From Zelopaecilomyces penicillatus (Eukaryota > Ascomycota > Sordariomycetes > Hypocreales > Pseudodiploosporaceae): a stretch of DNA of 64,000 nt. This document shows, piece by piece, positions 1 to 10,553 of the stretch. Position 1 is the stretch's first letter. Every line of letters starts with the position of its first letter. The stretch spans positions 5,208,001 through 5,272,000 of the forward strand of contig VCCP01000005.1 of NCBI GenBank assembly GCA_005765155.1, given 5' to 3'. A program made the translations under genes and the position numbers. The notes under the pieces were generated by a model. It saw only the letters and a program-made list of their open reading frames with translations, did no database searches and had not been told where the DNA came from.

Positions 1-1606
1 TTCAAATTCCCAACCTGTCCGAGGCCGAGGCCGAGCTTGGTCTAGAACTAACCTGATCACATCAAGCTGAAAACTCAATCAGCTCACAGTATCCAATACA
101 TCGAAGTGTGTCCAGCCGAGAGAAATGTCCTTCAAATAACTACTACTGTCGCAGCAACTGTAACCTTTCCACGCGACCAGGTGGAATAGCTGTCAGGGCA
201 CGCCTCATCTAAAGGCGAATATCCCGCGGCTGCTTTACTGTTGACAACATCATGCATGAAACCAAACCAGCAGTGTAGACCAGGAGTCATGCATGTAGCT
301 ATGCAACTGTAAGATTTTGCAAAAGCGGAATGGAACTTTAGTTGAGCGAGCAAGAAGAGCCATGGATGGCTTAGCTCTCACGCGTGGCGAGGCGTGGACG
401 CCCAATCATCCCACATGGTTCCGACATGCTTGCCCATAACGTGGTCTTCACTGCCCCAAGAAACAACATGGCAGGCCATTACGATGAGACAGTCTGGCTC
501 ATAACATTGCTTCATCTTAATCTCGTTTTGAAATTGGAACAACTTCCAAATTGGGAGAATGTATGTTTTACACGACACATTCTACTGGGGTTCAATTGGC
601 TGGCACCCATGCTGTTTGCAGGACTGGATTCATATTATTGCTGAGTAGGTGTACCAACAAAAGTCCCACCGAAAATTGACATCACTACGTAAAGCAAACG
701 GGTATCGGAGGTTGATCTTCCCCTGCATTGACCGGGGGTCCAAGCATATAAGCAATAATACTATGTGGGCTTAGGCGCATACAACACAGTTGCCAGGAGT
801 TCGGCTTACACTCCCGTCAACAATAGTGGTATCGTTAACCTTCAAGACGCGCTCGTATTATCCAGAAAATGAAGAGTCAAATCATTCTTTCGCGATACAA
901 TGTGTCCACTCTTCTGTCTGCTCCTTCAAATTGCTACGGATGTTGCACACCTACAGATCCCCCGTCGTATGCCGCGTCGCGCTGGTGGAAAGTAAGCACT
1001 CTATCCCACTCACTTGTCCAGGTTAATCTCGTGCCATCATCGCCCTTTATACGGCTCCCACACGGTCAAATCGATTTCCAGAACGGATATTCTGCCGCGT
1101 CTGAGTCGCCAGAAATAGCAATTCCAGGTACAAGGTTCGCAGTAGCCGCATTGCAAATCTGATGCGGCAATCTTGTCCGGCGCGATTCACCAAAGTGGCT
1201 GCTCATTAAGCCCTAACCCACGATCCCTAAGCCCTCGATAAGAAAAAATGGGAGCATTCATTTTGACTTGGACATCTTTGGAAGGTCATACGTTACTTTC
1301 GCCCCCTTTTTCCTTCATGTCAGACCTTGGCGAGCATGGGGAAGATGTCGGTTCCCGAGAGCGGGGAGAAAGAGGCGATATCCGTGCGAACTGGGGAAGA
1401 ATGTAACATGGCCGATAAGTGAGGCTTGATCATTATGATATCGGGGGCCTCTTGTAAAATATGACACACTGAAATTTCCAGGTATATAAGACTTTTGCAC
1501 CGTTCTAGCAAATCTTCTTCTTGCCCCAGGTTCTCTCAACTTCAAAACATATCCAAGTCAAACCATCTCTATACAACCTCAGCCCACTTCGCACCAAATC
1601 TCAAAA
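1..1606. other. Left-edge intergenic stretch
   Basis: No gene can be supported here. Open frames at 384-644 and 790-1162 have no convincing start context, splice pattern or protein-like composition. The last 130 bases are the promoter and leader of the secreted precursor at 1607. Confidence 0.5.
1483..1490 (+). promoter_or_regulatory. TATA box of the secreted precursor gene
   Basis: TATATAAG lies about 120 nt upstream of the ATG at 1607. It is followed by a pyrimidine- and CA-rich leader typical of strongly expressed fungal genes for small secreted proteins. Confidence 0.6.
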
Positions 1607-1843
1607 ATGAAGGCCACTCTTATCCTCGCCTCTCTGGCCGCCCTGGTCGCCGCCGTTCCTACTCCCGATGCCTCTGCTGAAAGCGTCGGATGCTTCGTCC
1701 GACGCGCCGATGGCCTCTACGAGCGTGATCCTCACTGCGACACAAAGCGAGGCCAAGCCGATACCAACGCCTGCCTCCTGAAGCGAGCTGATGGCCTCTA
1801 CGAGCGTGGCCGTGGTGGCGGCTGTGGATACTACACACGATAG
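1607..1843 (+). CDS. Small secreted precursor with a duplicated ADGLYER unit and dibasic sites
   Basis: This is a single-exon protein of 78 residues. Residues 1-17 form a clear signal peptide (MKATLILASLAALVAAV) followed by a short Pro/Ala/Ser pro-region. The rest is an imperfect tandem duplication: each unit has a Cys, two residues, a dibasic pair, ADGLYER, then a second Cys. Cys are at 29, 44, 56 and 73; dibasic pairs are RR 32-33, KR 47-48 and KR 59-60. Kex2-type cleavage would release two peptides that both begin with ADGLYER. The encoding DNA shares a 19-nt identical core between units. The layout resembles fungal Kex2-processed repeat precursors (pheromones, ustiloxin-type RiPPs), but the core matches no pheromone I know and no UstYa-like (DUF3328) gene is visible nearby. 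Alternatively it is an unprocessed protein with two disulfide loops. Function unknown. Confidence 0.8.
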   Translation: MKATLILASLAALVAAVPTPDASAESVGCFVRRADGLYERDPHCDTKRGQADTNACLLKRADGLYERGRGGGCGYYTR

Positions 1844-2250
1844 ATGTAACGTCATCTTATGTGTTCAATCTGAAGGAGAATGAGTCATGGGTATTAGCAT
1901 GGGGGATTCTAGGGGAAATATTGTTATGATATGATTACTACGGGCGGCGGCAATTTTATATGCAAAATTAAATTGAGCAATTGTCTAAACTCCCTCACTT
2001 GTACAACACTATAAGCTCGATAATACCGGAAGGTCTTGGAGCTCCACGTAGCTGGCACACGATGCATAAAGGTAGGTTCAGTATTGTGAGTTATACATAA
2101 TAATCTTGGAGAAAGCTCCAAGCACACAATTTATGACTACAGCAGACATTTGCTGACACATATATTGTATAGCATCAGTGCTTTGTCGCGCTAAATTTGC
2201 CGCTGCGAATGATGCGGTGTATGATAACCACCCGGCGCTGTCAATAAACT
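1844..2250. other. Intergenic, AT-rich
   Basis: This holds the 3' flank of the precursor gene and the upstream flank of the small gene at 2251. No feature beyond AT-rich sequence is seen. Confidence 0.5.
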
Positions 2251-2612
2251 ATGGGTTCAATTCAACAAAAGGGCCAAGTGTGTGGTGCTACTTGGTTCTC
2301 TAGTAGATCTCTGGAAATTGATGCTAAAAAGACACTTCTCACACCCCAATTCGCATCTGAATACTCGGGTACAGTTGTAGTCAACTCTGGTTCCAATATG
2401 TATACCGTTATAGCTATGTGGAATGCAGGGGATCGTTGCATGGGTAAACAGGTAAGATACAACTATTTATCTCTTTGTTCCAATATTGACAGGCAACCCT
2501 TGAGCAATCAGGACCCTTGGCACTTGCCACAGACCAGATGGCCATGCGCCAAACCTGCCGCATGGCCAGTCAGTGCCTGCAAAACAGCTTTACAGTGGAA
2601 ACCAATGTCTAA
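2251..2612 (+). CDS. Small spliced hypothetical protein (106 aa)
   Basis: Two exons, 2251-2451 and 2493-2612, are joined by a 41-nt intron with GTAAGA donor and TTGACAG acceptor in phase 0. Splicing gives 106 residues and a stop at 2610-2612, whereas the unspliced frame runs on in a different reading frame. Four cysteines (11, 63, 89, 95) suggest a disulfide-bonded product, yet no signal peptide is visible at the chosen ATG. Either the true start lies in an unseen upstream exon or the gene is decayed. An in-frame stop lies just upstream of the ATG. It converges on the paralogous secreted gene ending at 2722. No family recognised. Confidence 0.4.
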
Positions 2613-2721
2613 TCAACGACAGGTATATGCAACAGTGAATTTATGACAAGACCCAAGTCTATTAATACTCCGGAGAGTATCTATCTCGAAAACAACATAG
2701 CTGGCGCTGTGCAATGAATGC

Positions 2722-3114
2722 CTATGAGGACTTATTGCGAATAACATTACGGAGAATACAGGGCCCAGTCTGTTGGTTTCCAATTCGAGCCCATTTGTTA
2801 TCATACAGGAATCCATCATCTACAATTGTGACCCCGGGCAAATTCCTTGGCCAGGTGAACGTGACCTCAGGACACCCATTTACCCATACTGTTGCTTTGC
2901 CATCAGGGATGTCGAATGTGTTTATCACGTTGCCGTTGGGGTTCACGCTGGATTTTAACCAGACTAGGCCAGGATCGAAGCGCTGCAGATATTGATCACA
3001 TTCGGTAAGCACTGCTATTTTTACATTGTGTGAAGCTTAACTTACAAGCGTAGTAGCTTCAACAACCTGTGAGGCTGTTGCGATTAGGGCGAGGACTAGA
3101 GCCGTTGAATGCAT
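2722..3114 (-). CDS. Small secreted protein, paralogue A (109 aa)
   Basis: Minus-strand gene with exon 1 at 3114-3046 and exon 2 at 2982-2722, separated by a phase-0 intron (GTAAGT...CTGCAG, 63 nt). Exon 1 encodes exactly the signal peptide (MHSTALVLALIATASQVVEA and three more residues). The mature part has two cysteines in the contexts VNGCPEVTFTW and GPCILRN and is otherwise polar, with many Gly and Asn. It is clearly homologous to the gene at 4929-4528 along its whole length (shared VWLKSSVNP, IPDG, RIGNQ and CILRN segments), with the same intron position. No known domain recognised. A TATA-like TATATAAT lies about 75 nt upstream (3185-3193, read on the minus strand). Confidence 0.75.
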
Positions 3115-4527
3115 GTTGATAGTCAATGAGCTTAGCGTCGTCTTCTGCTCTTGCAAACGAGGAATATTTGGACGGCGGATTGCACATTATATACAAGATT
3201 TTCAGTGCAAACAACTACGCTATCTGTTTCATACAGTTGGGCACTTCAACTCTATGTCAACAATTATATCATGTGGTTGGTTGTTGGATAAGCAGTTGGT
3301 CATCGGCTAGAACTGTTGATCGCTAGATTAGGGAGTGCCTTGGCTGTCAGTGACAGGTTTTAAAGGGCAGAACAGGCGCTGAACTGACTCGGGTCTAATT
3401 TACGCGGTGCCTATTTGGAACTGCAATCCTAATGCTGAGGAATCAATGTCTTACTTTACCCTTCTTCGAAGCAGTCTTGCAGGTATGTACTCTCGTTGAC
3501 ATAGCGGCCAGTGGCGTTTCTCCAGTAATTATTGTGTGCAACTACCCTTGGTAACTTTATTAGCAGCAATACGAGTCGAGTGTTAAGGTACTATAATAGT
3601 AACCTTGAAATGATCATATGAGTAACCTACCTTGCGGATTATAAGCAAATCATACACTGTCAAGCCAAGTTTGTGTAATCAGGATGTCATTTTATAAATG
3701 CTGTCTATAATATTGGATTTAGTTTAGTTTTACCCAGTGTTCTAGTTCATTACTTGCTTCCCAAACCTGTTAAATAACATCAATCCTCCAACACTTGAAA
3801 ACTACATGTAATTCTGGAGCACATCTGCACTATAATGGGAGATATTTAATGACGATGAAAAAGACATAAAGCGCAGAGTTGCCACTTACATATAATTAAA
3901 TTCGCATATGCCTGCTCAAATATTTAGCCTCTGCTCACAAATTGAACCGCGTTGTCTCGAACGATGCATAGCATGTGAGTCATGATGTGGTGTTCCACGT
4001 TCGAGCTGTTGGTTATGTAATGCGTCAACACGTACGAAAATGTGGCACCACTAGGCTCACTAGTAGAACAAAATTAAAACATCGATTTTGTGCCCAATTG
4101 AACCAAGAAGAAGGAAAGGCTGTATATCTCATGCCTGAATACACTGTTGAGGGAACGAGCCCAGCCATGGTCAATTCAAGAAATGTGGATGTACTATTAT
4201 TATTAGGTAGGACATATGAGATTGGTGTCTGAGTAGAGATATAGATATAAATACATGGTGCTGCACTACGACAACTATAAGCATACACTGGCACAGTCAG
4301 CTCCCAAGCTTTGTTATAGCCTGCATATTACAACCGTGGCAACAATGCGTAGATCAATTGCAAGGCGAGTATTCATAACATGGCTTTGCAATTAGAATTT
4401 ATTCACATAAATATCTGTGCAACGTTGGGTTGTATAATAGAACTCAAGTTTATAAATATTCCGGAGAACGGCTGACTAGATGATCGCCTGTGTAGCGCTG
4501 TAAAAGAGCAGTTAATAAATTCTTGTT
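3115..4527. other. Intergenic; proximal part duplicated at 4930-5535
   Basis: From 3115 to about 3620 this is the upstream flank of paralogue A and aligns by eye with the flank of paralogue B, for example around 3410-3450 against 5335-5375, with mostly transition-type differences. From about 3620 to 4527 the DNA is AT-rich and no gene is supported. Confidence 0.5.
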
Positions 4528-4929
4528 TTACAAGAGATTCCTGAGAATACAAGCTCCAGCATTTTGGTTCCCAATTCTCCCATTGCCCCATTGTCCGTCT
4601 GGATTGCTTGAATCGTACAAGTTCCCATTATCTGCAAGGAATACATCGCCGTAATGTTTCGGCCAGGTGAACGTGACCTCGGCACAGTTATTCACCCAGA
4701 TTGTGGCTCTACCATCCGGTATTTGCCCAAAATCTCTTATTACATTGCCTCTAGGGTTGACGCTGGATTTCAGCCAAACCCTGCCTGGTTTAACATGCTG
4801 TAAAAATTGATAGCTGTCAGTGCCGCTCTCTGTTTTGACATTGTATTGAGTTCAACGTACAAAGGTGGTAGCGTCGACAACCTGCAAGGTCGTTGAGATT
4901 AGAGCGAGGACGAGTGCTGTAGGACGCAT
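4528..4929 (-). CDS. Small secreted protein, paralogue B (112 aa)
   Basis: Exon 1 is 4929-4861 and exon 2 is 4797-4528, joined across a 63-nt phase-0 intron (GTACGT...TTACAG). Exon 1 again encodes just the signal peptide (MRPTALVLALISTTLQVVDA plus three residues). The mature 89 residues keep both cysteines (NNCAEVTFTW and GACILRN) and end with a stop at 4530-4528. Compared with paralogue A it has a small insertion (SSNPDGQWG region) and a shorter C-terminus. A TATATAAAG box lies about 80 nt upstream (5004-5013 on the plus strand). The two-Cys pattern would allow a single disulfide. Role unknown; a secreted effector-like or surface protein is only an inference from size and signal peptide. Confidence 0.78.
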
Positions 4930-5717
4930 ATTGGGTAGCTGGTCGATGGGTTCTGGTGTCTTGTTGGCTCTTGCAGATGACGAAGTTTGAAGGGGTGCAT
5001 GGCACTTTATATACCAAATATTCGAGGAAGATAACTACCCCAGCTGTCTGATAAAAGAGGAGACAGATAATGACCTCAAACATCAGCAATTGCAACCCTG
5101 CGATCAATTGTTGGGCGGGCAGGTCTCAATCATTGGCTGGCACTGTCGATCGCTGACAAAACTAATCGTGGAACGGGCGCAACGAATACCCGAACTTGGG
5201 GTCCAATTTGACCATTACAAATTTACAACTATTAATACCCGTTGGTGTTGTCTTTGGGCCTCTTAGTTGGTTCCCCGAGGGCTCCACCCAAAGACTACAC
5301 CAACGGGTGATTACACAATCATAACGGTATCCTATTTTTGGACTGTAATCCCAGCGCCGAGACGGCAATGACTCGCTTTAACCTCAACTAGGCAAACCTT
5401 GTATTGTATTGTAAGCAGCGTTTTCTCCAGGTAATTAATTGTATAGTGTATCTGCCCTTGCCCATTCTATTAACGGCAACACGGGTAGAAGGTTAGTAGT
5501 GCATCGTTTCTGATGTCAATCTGTCTAGAAATGATCGAGTCAGCGATTTGGAAATGAGATCATACCAAAGACATCATCCTACACACATTGCCTACGAAAT
5601 CTGGGCATGGTTTATTTTTACGGGGCGTTCTAGTTTTTAACTTACTCCTTTTATAAAGGCATTTTGTTGTTCCAATCTCATCCACATTGTCGATTGATGC
5701 ATCTCGTGCGATGAACG
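4930..5717. other. Intergenic; duplicated flank carrying a hairpin insertion
   Basis: This upstream region of paralogue B matches the flank of paralogue A in blocks, but has about 110 nt extra around 5210-5335 that contains the hairpin listed separately. No gene is seen. Confidence 0.5.
5232..5313. repeat. Near-perfect inverted repeat (foldback, 82 nt)
   Basis: The arm 5237-5258 is the reverse complement of 5287-5308 with one mismatch in 22 positions. Outside the arms, TAAT and ATTA extend the pairing with one unpaired base. The loop is 28 nt. The matching upstream region of paralogue A lacks this block, so it looks like an insertion: a miniature foldback or MITE-like element, or a structured regulatory element gained after duplication. 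Confidence 0.8.
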
Positions 5718-6881
5718 ATGATCCTGGTTCCTTTCTTTCATCGGTCTTTTCGGCTAGTGCCACTGGGTATTATAATCTGGCTCCTTGGAACAAAGTTCAT
5801 GAGTCTACCTTCTTTCATGGGTGATGGGATGATTAGTCTTCCGACGCAGCTGAAAACACTTGGCCAGCAGTATAGAGAGACACCATGTAACTTTACAGTC
5901 ACAGCTTTGCCCGCGACTATTGTTGTTGCATCAGTCAAGAGCGACGACACCGCATGGGTAAAGAACCTCAAACTCCACTCTGGCGACGACAGCGTCATCT
6001 ATGTGGGCGACGATATCACAGCCAAGCATCACAGCCCGACAAACAAAGGGAGAGAGTCAATGCAGTACCTGAGCTACTTGATTGATCATTATCATAGTCT
6101 ACCCAAGTTGATGATCTTTATCCATGCGAATCGAGGAGGATGGCACAATAACTTCTTGTTTGGGGGCGATCTCCAGCGTATGCTTTCGCATCTGCATCGC
6201 ACCCATGTGATGGAAAGAGGATTCGTCAATGTTAGATGCGACTGGCTGCGGGGTTGCCCAACCTTTATACAGATGAACAATTCTGATTCAAGTCATGACG
6301 ACCTCACTACGCAGAGATTCAAGAGCGCTTATAGAGAGCTTTTCCCAGGTCAATCGCTACCGGATCAATTAGCGGTTCCAGGCGGCGGCCAGTTTGCTCT
6401 GACCGCAGAAGTGGTTCATCGCGTCTCGCTTGATCGCCTCGTTTTCATCCGCAATTGGTTAATCAACACAGAAATGGAAAGCTATCAAGCTGGCCAGATT
6501 CTCGAATTCTCTTGGCACCTCATTTTCCTCGGCCCATCAGCGTCCATGCTTTGTCCGGAAGAAAGCCTATGCTACTGTCAATTGTACGGGTTGTGTCTCT
6601 CTCTAGATCTTGGAGGTGGCATTGTTAGGTCAGCGGGCGCAGTTCTTGCAGACCTAAAACGTCTAGAGGAGACAAAGAACGACGTAAAATTGAAGAGGGA
6701 CATACTAAAAGATGAGATTGATGATGATGGAAGCGATGCATCTGAAAAGTCAATTGCGCGCCTACGCTCACTCGATGAAGAGCTTCACTCAATAGAGCGC
6801 GAATTCGACGTCATCATGACTGCTGTGATGCAAAGCAGTTCAAGGGATTCGAAAAATTCGCTTTGTAACGACATTGGATAG
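5718..6881 (+). CDS. DUF3431 family protein with C-terminal coiled coil
   Basis: Single-exon protein of 387 residues. Residues about 10-28 form a hydrophobic anchor (type II orientation likely). Residues about 65-290 match the fungal DUF3431 pattern: VVASVKSDDTAWV near the start, YVGDD, GRESMQYLSYLIDHYHSLP, FIHANRGGWHNN, RCDWLRGCP, ELFPGQ, PGGGQFALT and the final CPEESLCYCQLYGLC. That family is widespread in fungi, often with an N-terminal membrane anchor, and has a glycosyltransferase-like flavour, but its activity is not established. Residues about 305-370 are highly charged with heptad-like Leu spacing (DLKRLEETKNDVKLKRDILKDE), suggesting a coiled coil that I would not expect in a typical family member. 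It lies between the secreted paralogues and a small unknown gene. Confidence 0.8.
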   Translation: MILVPFFHRSFRLVPLGIIIWLLGTKFMSLPSFMGDGMISLPTQLKTLGQQYRETPCNFTVTALPATIVVASVKSDDTAWVKNLKLHSGDDSVIYVGDDITAKHHSPTNKGRESMQYLSYLIDHYHSLPKLMIFIHANRGGWHNNFLFGGDLQRMLSHLHRTHVMERGFVNVRCDWLRGCPTFIQMNNSDSSHDDLTTQRFKSAYRELFPGQSLPDQLAVPGGGQFALTAEVVHRVSLDRLVFIRNWLINTEMESYQAGQILEFSWHLIFLGPSASMLCPEESLCYCQLYGLCLSLDLGGGIVRSAGAVLADLKRLEETKNDVKLKRDILKDEIDDDGSDASEKSIARLRSLDEELHSIEREFDVIMTAVMQSSSRDSKNSLCNDIG

Positions 6882-8133
6882 GCTACGATTATTCTCAGCA
6901 GCATGCAAGAAGTCAAACCCAGGAGTTGAACATCATAGTTTGCAAATAGCCAATCATACCATCTTGGGCCTGCGACCTCTTCACCAGGGAAGCCCGCCTG
7001 GTTCCTGGGTTCTGCGCACCAAACCTGCAGACTGACGACACGAAAGAACACGAGAGGATGGGCATGGAAAAGATTTATTCTCCAAGGGAACCATATCCAA
7101 GCTCCCTTGCGATATTTTCTTATAACATGTTGTGAAAATGAGCGTTTCGCACCCTTCTACGCACTTATATGGATTGCATTATCTTTTTTGTACAGGTATA
7201 ATGTATAAAATCACTTCAACTTATACAACAGATCATCTTGTCCTATGATGGAATGACCATCACGAAACGATCTAACTGCCACTCGGCTGCTCATCTTCTC
7301 GCATGTTGCGGGGATGCCAGCGACATGGATTGGACATAGTGTCTCATGCTCAAGTTTAAGCCCATTTTCACATATGCAACATGTGAATGAACAATGTCGC
7401 TTTGATTCTGTTCAAAGAGGTATTCAGTTAATCTACATAGACTGGTTAGGTTGTACATTTTTGGGTTGTGAGGGCTTCACTGCTGCAAGCTCGTCGTTAC
7501 TCAACTTCACTATCATAAAGCCACAGATGGGCAGCGACTGTATTTTTTTCCACAGAGATCTATGTAAAGACTTGAATTCCTTTCTTGTTCTTCGTTTAAA
7601 TCAGCAACTCAGCAAAATTAGCTATAGAATTTAAGCAGCAATTGCATCTCAGGATCTCTGGGGGGCAGTTCAAAATACCCCGCACACCAACGCTTTGTCA
7701 ACTGTTGGTCAGCCTAGCTTTTGTCTCCAATTGCTGACACTGCGTTATGAGAGAATGGCATCACCTTCGATTCCTTTCACTACGAATGGAATCCACATCA
7801 ATGATGTATGTGAAATTCATGATAACTTGGACTTTGGGCGAATGGGGTTCCTGGGGCATGCTGAATGCTAGCTATTGATAGGTACCATACAGCTTGAACT
7901 GTTAGCACCATACGTCCTGCGTTTAACTGGATGCTGAAGTATCTGTTTGACAATTATGACAAATGTATTTATAAGGCAAGTGTCTTCGAATCAAGGTGGG
8001 GAGTAATCATAATTACTACAATCACTCGACTGTCATAAAGAGGCCGTTCCCCTTGTCAAGTCCACTGTGCAAAAATCGTCTACTGATCTGATTGATTTTC
8101 CCCTTACCCAGCAACCCTCAAATTACAACAAAA
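6882..8133. other. Intergenic
   Basis: No supported gene. The open frame at 7314-7634 has no start context or homology signal. The DNA is AT-rich. Confidence 0.5.
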
Positions 8134-8666
8134 ATGGCGTCGCAATCTTCGACAGGCGGGATCACCAATGAGTGGTCGCACCCCACAGGCAAAATTTCCA
8201 CTGAAGCTCAAGCCATTGTGGACAGCATCAACCAGTTGGCAAATGACTCGCAATCGAGCGGCCAAGCCACGCCCACAGCATGCACGGCAAGTTCACCTCA
8301 TTCTACTCGGACGCAGTCGCTTTACTGCATCGTAATTAACCGAAATTTACAGGACACATTTGGGCGGACAACTGAGTTTGTCACAAAGTCTGTGACCGCG
8401 TCCACGGCGCTGCCGACTGACACTGCCGATGGGAAGCAGAAGAAGCTTGACTTCCAACGCGATGTAAGGCTTCAAAGTTTTACATAATCTGGATGTGCTA
8501 ATTTGACAATTTGAAACAGTTCATTGCGATCAATCGAGCTCTTATAAGCACTGAACTTATTGGAGCAGTGCCCGAGCTTTGCCGAGGGACGTATGCGGCG
8601 GCGTTGAATGTACTTGAAGGAGCTATAGATCATTCTGCATTCAAATCGATAGAGTCTGATAAATAA
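8134..8666 (+). CDS. Small hypothetical protein, three exons (136 aa)
   Basis: Proposed exons are 8134-8286, 8353-8463 and 8520-8666. Intron 2 is a standard GTAAGG...AAACAG intron in phase 0. Intron 1 would use a GC donor (GCAAGT...TTACAG), is 66 nt and in frame, so retention would simply add 22 residues. The ATG has a good context (CAAAAATGGC). The product is hydrophilic, Ser/Thr/Gln-rich at the N-terminus, with a helical C-terminal half (IAINRALISTELIGAVPEL). No signal peptide or membrane segment. No family recognised. The continuous open frame and matched introns make it more credible than neighbouring open frames. Confidence 0.5.
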
Positions 8667-9299
8667 TGAAACACGGGTGTTGATATATGGGCCTCGGCAC
8701 TTCATTGCTCATTTCTTATCAAAGCCAGAACTCTGACGCGTTTATGTGTATTTTGAGCATTGCATCCATTCCTACAGTCCCTGTTGCTCGATTTAGGCTC
8801 GTATTGAAGCCACCGTTCCAGCGGGGATACTTTCCGAGTTGATAAAGGTGGCAACACACGCTATGTTGACAAATAAAGGAACACTGATAATCCCGCAGAC
8901 CTCCAGAATGCATCTGGCACGTGTGACGACTCCCGGCACCGCCTCGCGATTCTCGTTTCCGGATCCGGCGGAAGGCCAACCCCACTACCCCGCCATCCCG
9001 CTACCCCACCTTCCCCATCGGGTCATCATCCCACTCGTCCTTGGTTTAGATGCCGACCAACGGAATTATTGTATGGATATGATTCCGCCTTCATTTTCCA
9101 AGACTTGTATTGCTATTTTGCTGCCTCTTGCAAGTGTTTCAGTGTATGAAATGTCTGCCAGCTATCGGCAGATGCCTAGTTCCCAGCTGGCAAACTACTC
9201 TGGCCATGACCAAACCAGTAAATACTGGAACTGCGGTTTAAAGCAGAGCTATACAGATCAACGCTCTGCTGCCATCGTATGTAGCAGAACCATTCAATT
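8667..9299. other. Intergenic between convergent genes
   Basis: An open frame spans 8839-9303 on the plus strand, but it is compositionally odd (a Pro-rich stretch from a C-rich tract near 8960-9030) and has no support. No gene called. Confidence 0.45.
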
Positions 9300-10553
9300 C
9301 TAATAACTATCACGTCTCTGGCCAAATCGAAACGCGACCACGGGATATCGCCATCCAGGGCTCGTCCATACAAGGAAAAAGCTCACCCACAAGTAACTGA
9401 ACAGTATGGACCAACCCCTACCAATTGGCCGACCATTCTTTCGGTATAGAGATTGAAACGCATCTTCCACCGTGATCGCAGCTGCTTGCATAATAAAGAA
9501 TCTAACGACTCCAGACTCAATCTCAATACCATCTGACAGTATGTGGTATACGCCAGATATCCAAAAGGTTATAAACAAATTGGAGTACCGGGCAAGACGC
9601 GTGCCCCTCTTCATGCGACACACTCCATATACAATCATGTTTGACATTGAAGTAAGCTGTCTTCGCAGCAGTTGATGCCATGTTTTTCTGATATCAGTTT
9701 CGATGTTAGCATTCATTAACTTTTTTAAAGTCAAAAGGTGCATGATCAGATCTTACCCCCACCAATCTCTGATTGAACAGGCATCAATAATAGACCCATA
9801 CATAGGTGGCCAATTCCCGGGAGGCGAAATCATCGACACAACCATGATTATAGAGAGAATGTCATATGCCACACTGTGGTTGAGATATCCTCTAGTCCAG
9901 AACAAGAATGTTGCCCAGCAGCGGACAAGAAATTCCGAAGCAGAGACGTCCCACATCCTTGAGAAGAAGTATTGCTTAGGAAAGGCCATATCAGATAACG
10001 GAGATAAAAGCGGCCATCCATCTCCCCATGCTCTCAAAATAGCGATACGAACCATGAGGCTAAAACTTCTTCGAACGAGGAAGACCAAGCGACTCGGCAC
10101 ATACTCATTATCGCCACGTCGGAATGCGGGGAGTTTGGAAGGCTGTTCAGAGCTACCAACGTTTCGAAAATTCCATAAAACTGAGATTCCCCATAAAAAT
10201 CTTTTGGCGATACCAGCATTGGCTTTTATGGATTGGCCATCTGCCACTCCGCTGTCTTTTTTCCCAGCCGATGACGCCGTTATGGTGGAAGGAAAAGCTA
10301 TCCTCGTGATGCATAGAAGATCAAGGAAGTTTCCGACTTGTATGACCGAAAACGTATTCACAGCTATTCGCAACGCTTCAATCTTAAGTAACTGTGTGTC
10401 ACGATAGAAAATAAAGTACATTCCCAATATTAGAATGGCCACGACATCTCGGTGTCGGGATGAGGCCGGAGTAAACGCGACGGCAGACGCGACAAGACAC
10501 GTAGCGATGAAAAATATCCCAAGAAGCCATATATGAAGGCTTGTCAGTGCCAT
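9300..10553 (-). CDS. Membrane-bound O-acyltransferase, wax-synthase-like (394 aa)
   Basis: Exon 1 10553-9757 and exon 2 9687-9300 join across a 69-nt phase-2 intron (GTAAGA...TATCAG). The protein is strongly hydrophobic with several transmembrane helices. The MBOAT/wax-synthase hallmark NWPPMYGSIIDACSIRDWWG is followed, across the intron, by KTWHQLLRR; further on FWISGVYH carries the conserved catalytic-type His. Relatives act as membrane acetyl- or acyltransferases on hydroxylated terpenoid and meroterpenoid products (Tri7/Pyr7 type). It probably acylates a hydroxylated intermediate in the endoplasmic reticulum. It is co-oriented with the P450 upstream at 12957-11139 and has a partner of the same family at 16911-15313. 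Confidence 0.82.

Noticed and set aside
384..1162. Open frames in the left edge, including one with several Cys at 869-1162
   Set aside because: No signal peptide, no consistent splicing, and overlapping frames are equally open.
8839..9303. 154-residue open frame
   Set aside because: Driven by a C-rich tract; it overlaps the 3' end of the acyltransferase gene and has no family signal.
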